From the IMG/VR virus record IMGVR_UViG_3300020281_000125, positions 1 through 24,381 of that record: a DNA stretch of 24,381 bases, one strand, 5' to 3'. The stretch is from a virus. Both the position numbers and the translations under genes were made by a program. This document shows positions 1 to 7,909 of this stretch, one piece after another; the stretch's first letter is position 1, and each line of letters starts with the position of its first letter. The notes beneath the pieces are model-generated. The model did not search any database and had not been told where the DNA came from. It saw nothing but the letters and a program-made list of their open reading frames with translations.

Positions 1-321
1 ACGCAAACGACTCGTTCTGGTTATTCTAACTCGGATATTGGGCTTGAAGATACAAGTGAGTCTTTTGGATTACCCGCTACAGCGGATCTAATGTTTGCTC
101 TCATAACAACTGAAGAACTTGAACAGCAAGGACAGTTCATGGTGAAACAATTAAAAAATCGTTATAATGATCCTACACAATACAAAAGGTTTATTGTCGG
201 TGTGGATAGATCAAAGATGAGATTGTTTGATGTAGAAGAAACTGAACAAACATTAACTGATGATACACCAGTTTTTGATAAGACACCAACTGGTGAAAGA
301 TTTAAGGATTTTAAGTTATGA
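1..321 (+). CDS. 41: Replicative DNA helicase, T4 gp41-like, C-terminal end (partial)
   Basis: The reading frame is open from base 1 and ends at 321, giving the last 106 residues of a protein that starts outside the window. The visible part includes SGYSNSDIG, ESFGLPATADLMFALIT and MVKQLKNRYNDP, the end of the RecA-like core and C-terminal tail of the DnaB-family helicase of T4-like phages. This enzyme unwinds DNA 5'-3' at the fork and recruits primase. The Met at 91 is internal and is not a start. The stop overlaps the ATG of thyX, so the two genes are co-translated. Identification rests on the recognised tail sequence; the Walker motifs lie outside the window. Confidence 0.85.
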   Translation, partial: TQTTRSGYSNSDIGLEDTSESFGLPATADLMFALITTEELEQQGQFMVKQLKNRYNDPTQYKRFIVGVDRSKMRLFDVEETEQTLTDDTPVFDKTPTGERFKDFKL

Positions 322-992
322 TTGCAAAATTAATATCATATAGTAAACCTTCTGAATTTACCACATACGGAAAAGAAATGCCAAAGAACTGTCAAGATTT
401 GATAGCTTTTTGTGCAAGAGTTTCTAATCCATCAAATCAAAATAATACTAAGACATCAGAAAAGTTATTAAATTATCTTTCTAAACATAAGCATTGGTCT
501 CCATTTGAAATGGTGAGTGCCTGCATAGAAATAGAAACTACAAGAGATATTGCCAGACAATTATTAAGACATCGTAGCTTTAGTTTTCAAGAGTTTAGTC
601 AAAGATATGCAAATCCAGTGGAGGAGTTAGAATTTGTCACACGAGAAGCGCGCTTGCAAGATACAAAGAATAGACAAAATAGTGTCGAAGTTAATGATAG
701 GTCTCTCCAAACTGAGTGGGAGCGAGAACAAGGAAGAGTTATCTGGATGTGCAAACAAGTTTATCAACAAGCTATCAAGAAAGGGATTGCAAAAGAAGTC
801 GCAAGGGCAGTCCTACCAGAAGGATTAACTAAATCAAGATTATATATGAATGGAACTATAAGAAGTTGGATACATTTTATTGATTTGCGTTCAGCGAACG
901 GAACACAAAAAGAATGTCAACAAGTAGCAATTGAATGTGCTAAAGCAATATCAAATATATTCCCAATGGCAAAGGACTTTATAAATGAATAA
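318..992 (+). CDS. thyX: Flavin-dependent thymidylate synthase ThyX
   Basis: Makes dTMP from dUMP using methylene-tetrahydrofolate and NADPH with FAD, supplying thymidine for phage DNA. The ThyX signature is visible at residues 84-97, RHRSFSFQEFSQRY, matching RHRxxSxxExSxRY; the usual Asn of this motif is Gln here. The 224-residue length is normal for the family. Flanking motifs also fit: HWSPFEM near residue 60, and RLYMNGTIRSWIHFIDLR near the C-terminus, which carries the second set of substrate/FAD contacts. The ATG overlaps the stop of the helicase gene, placing it in the replication operon. ThyX genes are frequent in marine myoviruses. Confidence 0.96.
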   Translation: MIAKLISYSKPSEFTTYGKEMPKNCQDLIAFCARVSNPSNQNNTKTSEKLLNYLSKHKHWSPFEMVSACIEIETTRDIARQLLRHRSFSFQEFSQRYANPVEELEFVTREARLQDTKNRQNSVEVNDRSLQTEWEREQGRVIWMCKQVYQQAIKKGIAKEVARAVLPEGLTKSRLYMNGTIRSWIHFIDLRSANGTQKECQQVAIECAKAISNIFPMAKDFINE

Positions 993-1359
993 ATATACAC
1001 AAGACATGACAGGAACAGGACAACATATCGAATTACCAGACCCTGGCCCCGAGCCAGAAAGGTACTATGACTGGATGCTTTGGAAATTGAGGCAGAGTCC
1101 AGAGTGGAATGCTATAAAAGAAAAAAAGAAAAATGAATTTCAAACCGGAATATTCGAGGTTATTAAGAATATGTTAAAACATAGTAGTTTGACATTAGCA
1201 TTAATTTACACGTTTGGCCATATTATTATAGCCATGAATGTCGTATATTGGATGACTGGTGCAGACTTGTTTGAAGCCGGTGTTGTCGCTCTTGTTGAGC
1301 CAATGTTTAATGGTATTTGGTTTTATATACTTCACAAACTTTGGAAAAAATATAGTTAA
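985..1359 (+). CDS. DUF2061-like small membrane protein
   Basis: 124 residues. The N-terminal ~65 residues are soluble and charged (PDPGPEPERYYDWM). From about residue 68 two hydrophobic segments follow: SLTLALIYTFGHIIIAMNVV and, after TGADLFEAGVVALVEP, GIWFYILHKLWKK. The order of hydrophobic segment, TGa...Ea..al.Ep, then W.y.lHklWkk resembles DUF2061, a family of small inner-membrane proteins of unknown role. It starts with AAGGA spaced before ATG 985 and overlaps the end of thyX. No function can be given. Confidence 0.7.
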   Translation: MNKYTQDMTGTGQHIELPDPGPEPERYYDWMLWKLRQSPEWNAIKEKKKNEFQTGIFEVIKNMLKHSSLTLALIYTFGHIIIAMNVVYWMTGADLFEAGVVALVEPMFNGIWFYILHKLWKKYS

Positions 1360-1373
1360 GTAGGAGAAAGTTT

Positions 1374-1589
1374 ATGCTTACAATTAATGGAGTAAATTAT
1401 GATGAAAAAGAATTTGGTCTTGAATTAAAGAATTATATTACATTAAGAGCTGAAGTTCAAGTTAATAAGGCAAGACATATGTCAGAGATTGAAAAAGCTG
1501 ATGTATTGACTGCGCACTATAATAAGAAAATTGAAAAATTATTAGAAAAAGAGACACCACTGGAAACACCAGCTGGTAACGATAGTTAA
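1374..1589 (+). CDS. Small phage protein, unknown function
   Basis: 71 residues behind a good ribosome binding site (TAGGAG, 7 nt before ATG). Acidic and probably helical, with a central stretch rich in Glu/Lys/Ala and no membrane segment or Cys. It begins MLTINGVNYDEKEF, a short beta-like start typical of small phage accessory proteins. It is the last gene of the first run and is followed by a weak terminator-like hairpin and a new promoter. I do not recognise the family. Confidence 0.7.
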   Translation: MLTINGVNYDEKEFGLELKNYITLRAEVQVNKARHMSEIEKADVLTAHYNKKIEKLLEKETPLETPAGNDS

Positions 1590-1608
1590 CAAGTTAATAA
1601 CTTTTTTT
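1584..1608 (+). terminator. Weak terminator-like hairpin with T-run
   Basis: AGTTA and TAACT (or alternatively AAGTT/AACTT with a 3-nt loop) can pair just before a run of seven T. It lies between the stop of the 1374 gene and the promoter at 1629, where a terminator is expected. The stem is short and AT-rich, so it may be leaky. Confidence 0.4.
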
Positions 1609-1628
1609 CATTTAAATGCATTTTTTCC

Positions 1629-1657
1629 TTTACAAAGCACATTTTTTATGGTAGAAT
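1629..1657 (+). promoter_or_regulatory. Sigma70-like promoter (TTTACA, 17 bp, TAGAAT)
   Basis: -35 TTTACA at 1629-1634 and -10 TAGAAT at 1652-1657 with exactly 17 bp between. The leader that follows, CTATAAAATGAATAAAGAGG, is nearly the same as the leader downstream of the 15331 promoter. It drives the 1689 gene and probably the run to 3.7 kb. Confidence 0.8.
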
Positions 1658-1688
1658 ATATCTATAAAATGAATAAAGAGGAGTTAAA

Positions 1689-1943
1689 ATGCAAATTCTA
1701 AAAGATATCAAAAATATAAAATTCAACTCAAGTGGTGTATCTGAGCCAATCGTTATGGCATCAGCTGCCGGCTGGTATGTTGGTTCAATCGATAAGTCTG
1801 AAGGTTTCGTTCAGCCTTATGATAGGTATACCGATTACATGACTCAGGAAGATGCTGAAAAAACTCTTAATGAAACTGAGATGTTTTGGGGTGTTACTGG
1901 TGAGCCGGTTTTAAAATTTGATTATATTTTTAAGGGAGTTTAG
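1689..1943 (+). CDS. Small phage protein, unknown function
   Basis: 84 residues; strong site AGAGGAG before ATG 1689, and first gene after the 1629 promoter, so probably expressed early. Contains an aromatic/Gly-rich centre (AAGWYVGSIDKSEGF, QPYDRYTDYM) followed by an acidic helix (QEDAEKTLNE). No transmembrane segment and no cysteines. I do not recognise a named domain. Confidence 0.7.
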   Translation: MQILKDIKNIKFNSSGVSEPIVMASAAGWYVGSIDKSEGFVQPYDRYTDYMTQEDAEKTLNETEMFWGVTGEPVLKFDYIFKGV

Positions 1944-1944
1944 T

Positions 1945-2241
1945 ATGGGAATATTTGTAGGTAAGTATGATCATATCAATACGGAAAAAGTTGCCAATAG
2001 GCATAGTAAGTCATGGGTAGGAAGGTTTAATCCATGTAACTCACAAGATATGCAAGAATATGAAATGGTCAAAGCTATTGTAAGAAACGTAAATTCTAAT
2101 ATAGAAAAAGATAAATTTAGAGTTGAAAAGAAAGGTCGTAAGCCAATCAATGGTTTTGTTTATGGTGGTAACCCAAAAGGTGGCATGAAGAATGCAACAT
2201 TATGGGATGTTTATATATGGAGAAGATATGATTATAGTTGA
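1945..2241 (+). CDS. Small basic phage protein, unknown function
   Basis: 98 residues from ATG 1945, chosen over an upstream in-frame start because AAGGGAG lies just before it and the previous stop ends at 1943. Basic and Gly/Asn rich; the C-terminal third (GRKPINGFVYGGNPKGGMKN, then a W/Y/R-rich end) resembles small nucleic-acid-associated proteins, but that is only an impression from composition. It overlaps the start of the RNase H gene by 14 nt. Confidence 0.65.
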   Translation: MGIFVGKYDHINTEKVANRHSKSWVGRFNPCNSQDMQEYEMVKAIVRNVNSNIEKDKFRVEKKGRKPINGFVYGGNPKGGMKNATLWDVYIWRRYDYS

Positions 2242-3082
2242 TTACAGTGGCATTGCACTTGCTAGTATTATTATTAATAAGACGAATGATGAAGAACTTA
2301 TTCGTCATATGATCTTAAATTCACTACGTATGTACTATTCTAGGTACAAAGACCAGTATGGTGAAATGGTTCTTGCCGTTGATGCTGCAAATAACTGGCG
2401 TAGGAAAGCTTTTCCTCAATATAAAGCAAATCGTAAAAAACATAGACAAGAGTCTGACTTTAACTGGGATGAGGCATTTAGAATACTAAACCTAGTAAGA
2501 GAAGAAATACTTGAAAATATGCCTTATAAAGTTATAAAGATTGATGGCTGTGAAGCCGATGATGTAATAGGCACATTAGTTTATGAAAAATCACAAGATG
2601 AATTTAATCCTGAAGCTATTATGATAGTATCTTCTGATCGTGATTTCTTGCAGCTACAAAAGTTTAACAATGTTAAACAGTTTTCACCGTTAAAGAAAGA
2701 AGAAATGTCTGAACCTAGGCCAAGAGTATTCTTACAAAATCATATAATACGTGGTGATAAAGGTGATGGTGTACCAAATATATTGTCTGATGATAATGTA
2801 TTTGTTGAAGGATTTAGGCAAACACCTATGTCACAAAAGAAAGTCGATGCAATTATTGAAGATGTTGAAGAAGGTGAACTTTTATATGCTGCATCTTGGT
2901 ATCGTAATTATTGTAGGAATAAAAAATTAATCGACTTAAGTGAAACACCATCTGAGCTAAAAACACAAATTATAAATAGTTATAATGAACAGGACCCTTG
3001 GCCAAAGAAAGGTAAAGTATTTCCATACTTTGTGTCCAAGCGTTTAAATAATTTGATTGAAAGTGTACAGGAGTTTATTTAA
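2228..3082 (+). CDS. rnh: RNase H / 5'-3' exonuclease, T4 Rnh-like (FEN family)
   Basis: 284 residues. Removes RNA primers from lagging-strand fragments and has flap/5' exonuclease activity. Metal-binding acidic motifs of the FEN/T4 RNase H fold are visible in order: IIVDYSGIAL (residues 2-11), LAVDAANNWRR, CEADDVIGTL, SSDRDFLQLQ and GDKGDGVPNI. The end, GKVFPYFV...LIESVQEF, matches the T4 enzyme. ATG 2228 is chosen because GGAGAAG lies directly upstream and MIIVDYSG aligns with the family start; a longer in-frame start at 2192 lacks support. Length is close to T4 Rnh (305). Confidence 0.93.
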   Translation: MIIVDYSGIALASIIINKTNDEELIRHMILNSLRMYYSRYKDQYGEMVLAVDAANNWRRKAFPQYKANRKKHRQESDFNWDEAFRILNLVREEILENMPYKVIKIDGCEADDVIGTLVYEKSQDEFNPEAIMIVSSDRDFLQLQKFNNVKQFSPLKKEEMSEPRPRVFLQNHIIRGDKGDGVPNILSDDNVFVEGFRQTPMSQKKVDAIIEDVEEGELLYAASWYRNYCRNKKLIDLSETPSELKTQIINSYNEQDPWPKKGKVFPYFVSKRLNNLIESVQEFI

Positions 3083-3498
3083 TGAAACAATATGTTTTTG
3101 AAGTCCTAGAAGAAATGGCAAAACAAAGAAGTCGTGATGATAAAGTTCGTGTCCTAAAAGAAAATGAGACATGGGCTTTAAAGGATATAATTAGAGGTTC
3201 AATGGACACCTCAGTAAAGTGGAACTTGCCGGAAGGTGAGCCTCCATATACTGCAGCCGCAGCACATAATCACCCCACAAATTTAAGAAAACAAAATGGA
3301 CAATTTAAATATTTTGTCCAAGGTGGTCCCGGTGATAAAATGGCGAAATTTAAAAGGGAGCAAATATTCATTGGAATACTTGAAGGTATACATCCTGAAG
3401 ATGCTAAGCTTGTCATTAACATGATTAACAAAAAGAAAATCCCTGGAATATCCAGACCAGTTGTAGAGGAGGCCTTTCCAAAACTACTGCAGGACTAA
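3082..3498 (+). CDS. Conserved marine T4-like phage protein next to RNase H
   Basis: 138 residues, starting at the TAATG overlap with rnh. It resembles a small protein found beside RNase H in marine T4-like phages (DUF6433-type; the name is from memory). Visible features are a charged N-terminal helix (FEVLEEMAKQRSRDDKVRVL), a central AAAAHNHPTNLRKQNGQFKY segment and a C-terminal VINMINKKKIPGI. The position suggests a role in replication or repair. Catalysis is not evident. Confidence 0.72.
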   Translation: MKQYVFEVLEEMAKQRSRDDKVRVLKENETWALKDIIRGSMDTSVKWNLPEGEPPYTAAAAHNHPTNLRKQNGQFKYFVQGGPGDKMAKFKREQIFIGILEGIHPEDAKLVINMINKKKIPGISRPVVEEAFPKLLQD

Positions 3499-3524
3499 CT
3501 CTACAACCTACGAAAGGTAAAGAG

Positions 3525-3686
3525 ATGGTACTACAACAACTTGAAAGAGATTTACAAATTCACATATCAAAACTTAGAAAAAAAGGAAGGATAAATCGAA
3601 TGGAAAAAATCGTCAAACGTTTAAATTTTATAAGACGAAAAATCAAGTTAAAGCAAGTACTGGAGGATAAGTTTCAAATCAATTAA
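3525..3686 (+). CDS. 53-residue basic helical protein
   Basis: Short reading frame from ATG 3525 (AAAGAG upstream) to TAA 3684-3686, filling the gap between two larger genes. The product is Lys/Arg-rich and regularly heptad-like (LERDLQIHISKLRKK, MEKIVKRLNFIRRKIKLK), so a coiled coil or nucleic-acid-binding helix is likely. No family recognised. Confidence rests on the ribosome site, the fit to the gap and coding-like composition. Confidence 0.55.
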   Translation: MVLQQLERDLQIHISKLRKKGRINRMEKIVKRLNFIRRKIKLKQVLEDKFQIN

Positions 3687-3697
3687 TAAAAAAACCA

Positions 3698-3726
3698 TTT
3701 ACAAACTGCAAAAACTATGATACTAT
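3698..3726 (+). promoter_or_regulatory. Sigma70-like promoter (TTTACA, 17 bp, TACTAT)
   Basis: -35 TTTACA 3698-3703, 17 bp, -10 TACTAT 3721-3726, 24 nt before ATG 3751. The spacer start AACTGCAAAAA resembles AACAGCAAAAA in the 14151 promoter, so these two are closely related sites. Confidence 0.75.
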
Positions 3727-3750
3727 ATTATTATTTAAAAGGTGAAAATT

Positions 3751-4311
3751 ATGAACATATTTGTATTGGATAAAGACCCTGCAAAAGCAGCAATAATGAT
3801 GTGTGATAGGCATATTCCTAAAATGATTGTGGAATCTGCTCAAATGCTAAGTACAGTGCATAGGTTACTTGATGGTACTCCAGAAAGGCGGCCATCCAAG
3901 TCAGGTAAGACTATGCAAAAATATTATTCTTTTGGTGATGAACGTGATGATTTATTTTATCTTGCAGTTCATAAGTACCATCCATGTACAACATGGACAG
4001 GAAAAACTGATTCAAACTATAAATGGCACTATTATCACTTTGTAGCAATGGCTAAGGAGTTTGAATTTCGTCGTGGTAAAAAACATGCCACTTTTGAAAA
4101 ACTCGGTGGACTTCTTGCAAAATTACCTATAAATATACCACGAGGCGGTTTAACTGAGTTTGCTTTAGCAATGACTCATTATCCTGATTGTATGGTTCCG
4201 GGTGATGCCGTCCAGTCATACCGAAACTACTATCACATGGCAAAATCATTCGCTAAATGGGAATGGGGCCGTGAAGCGCCTAATTGGTGGAAAGGTTATC
4301 AAGGTGCCTAA
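3751..4311 (+). CDS. Conserved phage protein, MNIFVLDxDP family
   Basis: 186 residues from ATG 3751; AAAGGTG upstream supports this start over the in-frame GTG at 3742, which lies inside the ribosome site. It begins MNIFVLDKDPAKAA, then CDRHIPKMIVESAQMLSTVHR, HPCTTWTGKTDSNYKWHYYH, LPINIPRGGLTEFALAM and QSYRNYYHMAKSFAKWEWG, a pattern I recognise from many marine phages, where the function is unassigned. Conserved Cys, His and Trp residues suggest an enzyme. It stands directly behind a promoter. Confidence 0.75.
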   Translation: MNIFVLDKDPAKAAIMMCDRHIPKMIVESAQMLSTVHRLLDGTPERRPSKSGKTMQKYYSFGDERDDLFYLAVHKYHPCTTWTGKTDSNYKWHYYHFVAMAKEFEFRRGKKHATFEKLGGLLAKLPINIPRGGLTEFALAMTHYPDCMVPGDAVQSYRNYYHMAKSFAKWEWGREAPNWWKGYQGA

Positions 4312-4534
4312 GTATACAGTAAAGCCTATTGAAGAAGGCGATGAATATGATATAGAATGCAGTGCAGATGAATTGCAAGACTATCTCAAAAAACATAACT
4401 GCATTAAAGTTTTAAAGTTTCCCGGTGTCATAGCGCATCATGGCAGCTTATTATCAAAAACTGATCAAGGTTGGAAAGATAATCTTAAAAGAATTAAGAG
4501 TGGCTCAGGACGTGGAGACACTATTAAGATTTAG
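4304..4534 (+). CDS. FmdB-like small phage protein lacking the zinc ribbon
   Basis: 76 residues from GTG 4304 (AAAGG 8 nt upstream), overlapping the previous stop. The start VPKYTVK and the end SLLSKTDQGWKDNLKRIKSG...DTIKI match the small FmdB-type proteins of marine T4-like phages. Normal FmdB proteins have a CxxC zinc ribbon near the N-terminus; here only two isolated Cys are present, so metal binding is doubtful. Function unknown. Confidence 0.65.
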   Translation: MPKYTVKPIEEGDEYDIECSADELQDYLKKHNCIKVLKFPGVIAHHGSLLSKTDQGWKDNLKRIKSGSGRGDTIKI

Positions 4535-4542
4535 GAGAAGAT

Positions 4543-4809
4543 ATGAAATTTTTTATTATAGTATCTTTTGTAATGGCAAATACGATGGCATTAGATAGGC
4601 CACTTTTTGTTTTTAAACAACCGGTTTTTGATACACAAGATGAATGCAACCAGTATGTTTCAGTAATGCATCAACGAATATATACTCAGGCAAGTGCTTC
4701 ATATAATTTTAAGCATCAACCTGAAGCCATATTCTGTTTACCTACAGAACAAGTGAAAGAGATTTTTAAGTATAATTATGAAGATGACAAACCAAAACAG
4801 AATATTTAG
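4543..4809 (+). CDS. Small exported protein
   Basis: 88 residues behind TAGGAG. Begins with a signal-peptide-like segment MKFFIIVSFVMANTMALD with likely cleavage near residue 16. The mature part has two Cys (DECNQY and AIFCLP) that could form a disulfide in the periplasm, consistent with export. The C-terminus overlaps the start of the nuclease gene. Family not recognised. Confidence 0.65.
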   Translation: MKFFIIVSFVMANTMALDRPLFVFKQPVFDTQDECNQYVSVMHQRIYTQASASYNFKHQPEAIFCLPTEQVKEIFKYNYEDDKPKQNI

Positions 4810-5470
4810 CCATGACAAAATTGATATCGGATATAGTGACTTGGCTAGTGAAACCACAACCAGCGGGAGAGCTTATACTCTTCCTAATGGTAGTAGTTAT
4901 CCTTCTGTCACTACAGTTTTAAGTATACTTACAGAAGATTCAATCCGTGCTTGGAAAAACCGTGTAGGTGAAGAACAAGCAGAAATCGTAAGTGGTAAAG
5001 CTTCAAGGCGTGGTACCAAAGTACATAGTATTATAGAAAAGTATTTAAATAATGAAGACACGTCAGAATTTTTACCACACATACAGCAAAGCCTCGAAAA
5101 TCTCAAACCTATCCTTGATAATGATATTGGAACGATATTCGGTCTCGAGGTTGCTTTATATAGTGATCACTTAGGTATGGCTGGTAGATGTGATTGTGTT
5201 GCACAATACAATGGCGTACCTTCTATAATCGATTTTAAAACTTCAAGATATATAAAAAAGAAAGAAAAGATAAGCAACTACTTTGCACAAGGTGCAGCAT
5301 ATGCGATTATGTGGGAAGAGCGTACAGGAATGGTGATACCTAATGTTGTAGTCATTATGGATGTCGATCATGAAAAGCCCGTGGTTTTTGTAGAACACAG
5401 GGATAACTATACTAAATTATTAAAGGAAACAATTGATGAATATAGAACTCGAAAAATGTTTGGCCACTAA
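4784..5470 (+). CDS. PD-(D/E)XK exonuclease (RecB/Cas4/MGME1-like)
   Basis: 228 residues from ATG 4784 (ATG 4778, two codons upstream, is equally possible). The nuclease core is visible: SYPSVTTVLSIL and RRGTKVHSIIEKYL (the conserved His helix), then FGLEVALYSDHLGMAGRCD (Glu and Asp), SIIDFKTS (the D-x-K core) and YFAQGAAYA (the QxxxY-type motif). These are the signature of RecB-like single-strand exonucleases common in phages. It probably processes DNA ends in recombination or replication. The size fits a stand-alone nuclease without helicase. Confidence 0.88.
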   Translation: MTNQNRIFSHDKIDIGYSDLASETTTSGRAYTLPNGSSYPSVTTVLSILTEDSIRAWKNRVGEEQAEIVSGKASRRGTKVHSIIEKYLNNEDTSEFLPHIQQSLENLKPILDNDIGTIFGLEVALYSDHLGMAGRCDCVAQYNGVPSIIDFKTSRYIKKKEKISNYFAQGAAYAIMWEERTGMVIPNVVVIMDVDHEKPVVFVEHRDNYTKLLKETIDEYRTRKMFGH

Positions 5471-5708
5471 CCTGTCGTTAACGCAAGCAATTAAACTAAG
5501 ATCAGATTTTGAAGAGCTTACTAAGGGTTATAATATGCCTGAAGGGTCTGATATAAATACTATAAATTGGTTTTTGAAAGATGGCCATAGGTCAAATTCT
5601 CTTCGTAATGGATATAAGGAAGCTAAAGAAATGGCGAAGATATTAAAGGAGTATTCTGATGGCTGCACAAAAAAAACTAGAGGCAGGAAGCAAGTACGCG
5701 AGTTTTGA
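5436..5708 (+). CDS. Small phage protein, unknown function
   Basis: 90 residues from ATG 5436 with AAAGGA upstream; overlaps the nuclease gene by 35 nt and the following gene by 50 nt. Mostly helical, with a basic C-terminus (CTKKTRGRKQVREF) that could contact nucleic acid. Central NMPEGSDINTINWFLKDGHRSN is not recognised. The double overlap suggests translational coupling. Confidence 0.65.
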   Translation: MNIELEKCLATNLSLTQAIKLRSDFEELTKGYNMPEGSDINTINWFLKDGHRSNSLRNGYKEAKEMAKILKEYSDGCTKKTRGRKQVREF

Positions 5709-5988
5709 TAAAGATGGTGATGGAATCGTTACTGATGAAGAATTTGAAATGGAACAAAAGTTGATACAGCTTGAAAATGAAGATAAGAAACAAGATGCAC
5801 AAAGAAACATGGCTTGGTTTGCTCTTGGTGGTATGTTACTTTACCCTGCTTTTGTTATTGCTGCGACATTATTCGGTCTCGATAATGCTGCAAAAATTCT
5901 AGGAGACATGGCCGCTGTATACTTTGTATCAGTTGCTGCTATTGTTGCTGCATTCTATGGCAAGGAAGCACTAGCAAAGAAAAAATAA
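5659..5988 (+). CDS. EF-hand membrane protein
   Basis: 109 residues; AAAGGAG before ATG 5659. Residues ~16-28 form a canonical EF-hand loop, DKDGDGIVTDEE, with Asp at positions 1, 3 and 5, Gly 6, Ile 8 and Glu 12, so calcium binding is likely. Two transmembrane segments follow (WFALGGMLLYPAFVIAATLF and AAVYFVSVAAIVAAFYG) and a Lys-rich end. The topology suggests a membrane protein with a cytosolic or periplasmic calcium-sensing N-terminus. It is the last gene before the glycan cluster. Function unknown. Confidence 0.75.
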   Translation: MAAQKKLEAGSKYASFDKDGDGIVTDEEFEMEQKLIQLENEDKKQDAQRNMAWFALGGMLLYPAFVIAATLFGLDNAAKILGDMAAVYFVSVAAIVAAFYGKEALAKKK

Positions 5989-6003
5989 AATAAGGATTTC
6001 GTT

Positions 6004-6801
6004 ATGAAGAGATTGATATATCAAGTTTATACTGGTAAAAAATCGAAGCTGTATGATCACTGTACAGCTTCGGTTAAAGCATATGCTGATAAAATTTCTG
6101 TAGATTATATCGTACAAACAATCCCCAAAATGATGATTAAACCTGACGTATTTGCAACAAATCGTAGTAAAGAGTCATATGAAAAATATGGAGGATTCTT
6201 ACCAATTTATGAAAAAGAAAATGCACTTGACTATTTTGATAGGTATGACCAAATTTGTATTATTGATGCTGATATCTGGGTGCGTCCTGAAACAGTATCA
6301 AACATCTTCGATGAACTGGACAATATCAGTGGAACCACCGAGTTTGCTGGAGTTGTGGAAAGAATGGCGCCAATCCTCCCGTGGTACAAACAAAAATTAG
6401 TAGGATATACTCGAATGCAGTATTCAAACCTTAAAGATGTTGACTGGTGGTGGAATGAAGATGGTGCTCTATTCTATAACATGGGTCTTATGCTTATGGA
6501 TAAACAAATTACTAAATACTTAAGAGGTCAAACTGGAAAGCAATTTATTCAACGTCCGGAGTTTAAAGATTTTGTTGATGGCCAAGGTGCATGGAAATGG
6601 AGTACAGACCAAACGCTGTTAAACTATTGGGTTAAAAAAGAAAAAATGATACAAAAATATCTTGACTGGAAATGGAATGCTCTTTATACTGCAATACCAA
6701 ATGAAAAAATAAAAGAAGCATATTTCGTACATTTCTTTCTAAAAGATAAATTACCAAATGGTGGCGAAAATGTTGATGAATTAATGGAGATAGTGAAATG
6801 A
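6004..6801 (+). CDS. GT8-like glycosyltransferase
   Basis: 265 residues; AAGGAT upstream. A GT-A fold is suggested by YDQICIIDADIWVRPE, with the metal/nucleotide DxD motif (DAD), and by FYNMGLMLMDK, the GT8-type acceptor-side motif. A Trp-rich region (DVDWWWNEDG) and WSTDQTLLNYW follow, and the end VHFFLKDK carries the expected late His. It likely transfers a sugar from a nucleotide donor to a phage or host glycan. First gene of an overlapping cluster; its stop overlaps the next ATG. Confidence 0.8.
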   Translation: MKRLIYQVYTGKKSKLYDHCTASVKAYADKISVDYIVQTIPKMMIKPDVFATNRSKESYEKYGGFLPIYEKENALDYFDRYDQICIIDADIWVRPETVSNIFDELDNISGTTEFAGVVERMAPILPWYKQKLVGYTRMQYSNLKDVDWWWNEDGALFYNMGLMLMDKQITKYLRGQTGKQFIQRPEFKDFVDGQGAWKWSTDQTLLNYWVKKEKMIQKYLDWKWNALYTAIPNEKIKEAYFVHFFLKDKLPNGGENVDELMEIVK

Positions 6802-7142
6802 AAGTAGAAATAGAAGTGAGTGTTGGAGATTATTTAGATAGACTTTCCATTTTGGAAATTAAAAAACTTAAAGGTCTTGATGTTTCAAAAGAAATGGCAG
6901 CATATCATCATAGATTAATTAACCTTGATGTAGGTTATGATTTTTATTTAAATATAATAAAATCAATTAACCTTCAACTGTGGGACTTGGAAGATATTAA
7001 AAGAAAAAAACTTGAAAGATATTCGAAGAAAGAAAGCGATATTGCATTATTAATAACTCAACTTAATGACTTAAGACATGAAACAAAAAAGAGAATTGAT
7101 GCTTATTTTGGTTCAGATTTTACAGAAAAGAAAAGCCATTGA
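6798..7142 (+). CDS. DUF6165-like protein
   Basis: 114 residues starting in the ATGA overlap with the previous gene. MKVEIEVSVGDYLDRLSILEIKKLK, then LWDLEDIKRKK and the terminal EKKSH match a small helical family (DUF6165, name from memory) found in surface-polysaccharide loci of bacteria and phages. No catalytic residues are evident; it may act as an adaptor or regulator of the neighbouring glycosyltransferases. Confidence 0.7.
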   Translation: MKVEIEVSVGDYLDRLSILEIKKLKGLDVSKEMAAYHHRLINLDVGYDFYLNIIKSINLQLWDLEDIKRKKLERYSKKESDIALLITQLNDLRHETKKRIDAYFGSDFTEKKSH

Positions 7143-7909
7143 AACATATAGCACTAAGATCAAAGAGTGTTAGAAGCGGTGATAGACCATATACCACACC
7201 AGGGTTAGGTGACAGATCTCATAGCTTATTGCTTGCATATCAATACGGTAAAGCTCATGATACACCAGTAACAATACATTTAACTGATGATAAGTGGAGT
7301 GTAGCTGGTGGTAAGATTTCAGATAAAAAGAAAAAATCATGGGTTGAACTCTTAGGTTTATTTCCAACTGATTCGATCTATATTGAAACACATCCAGTTG
7401 AAAATCTAACAGAAGTTGAATGGATAAAGTATCTTAAATCAAAAGGATTTGATGCAAAAATATATTACTATAAAGACACTGCACATATGCATCCAAATGA
7501 AACTAAAGTTGGAATTGAGATGTCTCAGTATTTAGAAAAGTTACCAAAACTAAAACCAGTGGTTAAGAACGGTTGGTTTCCAGACGAATTTATTACAGCA
7601 CAGTGGGATTCAACAGATCCAAGAAGAAGATTATCAAAAAAAGTTATAAGAGAAATCGAAGACAAATATGAATGTATAGTTTTAAAAGTTGGTGGTGAAG
7701 GCCAAGGACAACTTAAAACTTCAATACCTCATATTGGTTTAGCAATGTCTTTGGCAAAGTGTCATATTGGTAGTGACTCCGGAATGATGCATATTGCACA
7801 ATTATATAAGGACTATGAAGACATACATATATATGATACAGATGGCTCATACAAATCTCATCATTTAATAAGAGCAATTAATAATGGAAGTAAATATTTT
7901 AAGGTATAA
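7139..7909 (+). CDS. GT9-like (heptosyltransferase-fold) glycosyltransferase
   Basis: 256 residues, starting with TTG 7139 inside the previous stop; no better start is available. The C-terminal half carries the GT-B/GT9 donor-site pattern: VLKVGGEGQG, then SIPHIGLAMSLAKCHIGSDSGMMHIAQLY, where the DSGxMHIA motif marks the family of LPS heptosyltransferases. The N-terminus has a Gly-rich GLGDRSHSLLLAYQYG loop. Shorter than full LPS heptosyltransferases (~350), so the N-domain is reduced. Probably acts in cytosolic glycan assembly. Confidence 0.75.
   Translation: MKHIALRSKSVRSGDRPYTTPGLGDRSHSLLLAYQYGKAHDTPVTIHLTDDKWSVAGGKISDKKKKSWVELLGLFPTDSIYIETHPVENLTEVEWIKYLKSKGFDAKIYYYKDTAHMHPNETKVGIEMSQYLEKLPKLKPVVKNGWFPDEFITAQWDSTDPRRRLSKKVIREIEDKYECIVLKVGGEGQGQLKTSIPHIGLAMSLAKCHIGSDSGMMHIAQLYKDYEDIHIYDTDGSYKSHHLIRAINNGSKYFKV

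Noticed and set aside
634-828. Second frame within thyX
   Set aside because: Fully inside thyX with no ribosome site and no recognisable product.
3742-3750. GTG start for the MNIFVLD protein
   Set aside because: The GTG is part of the ribosome site AAAGGTG for ATG 3751, which matches the family start.
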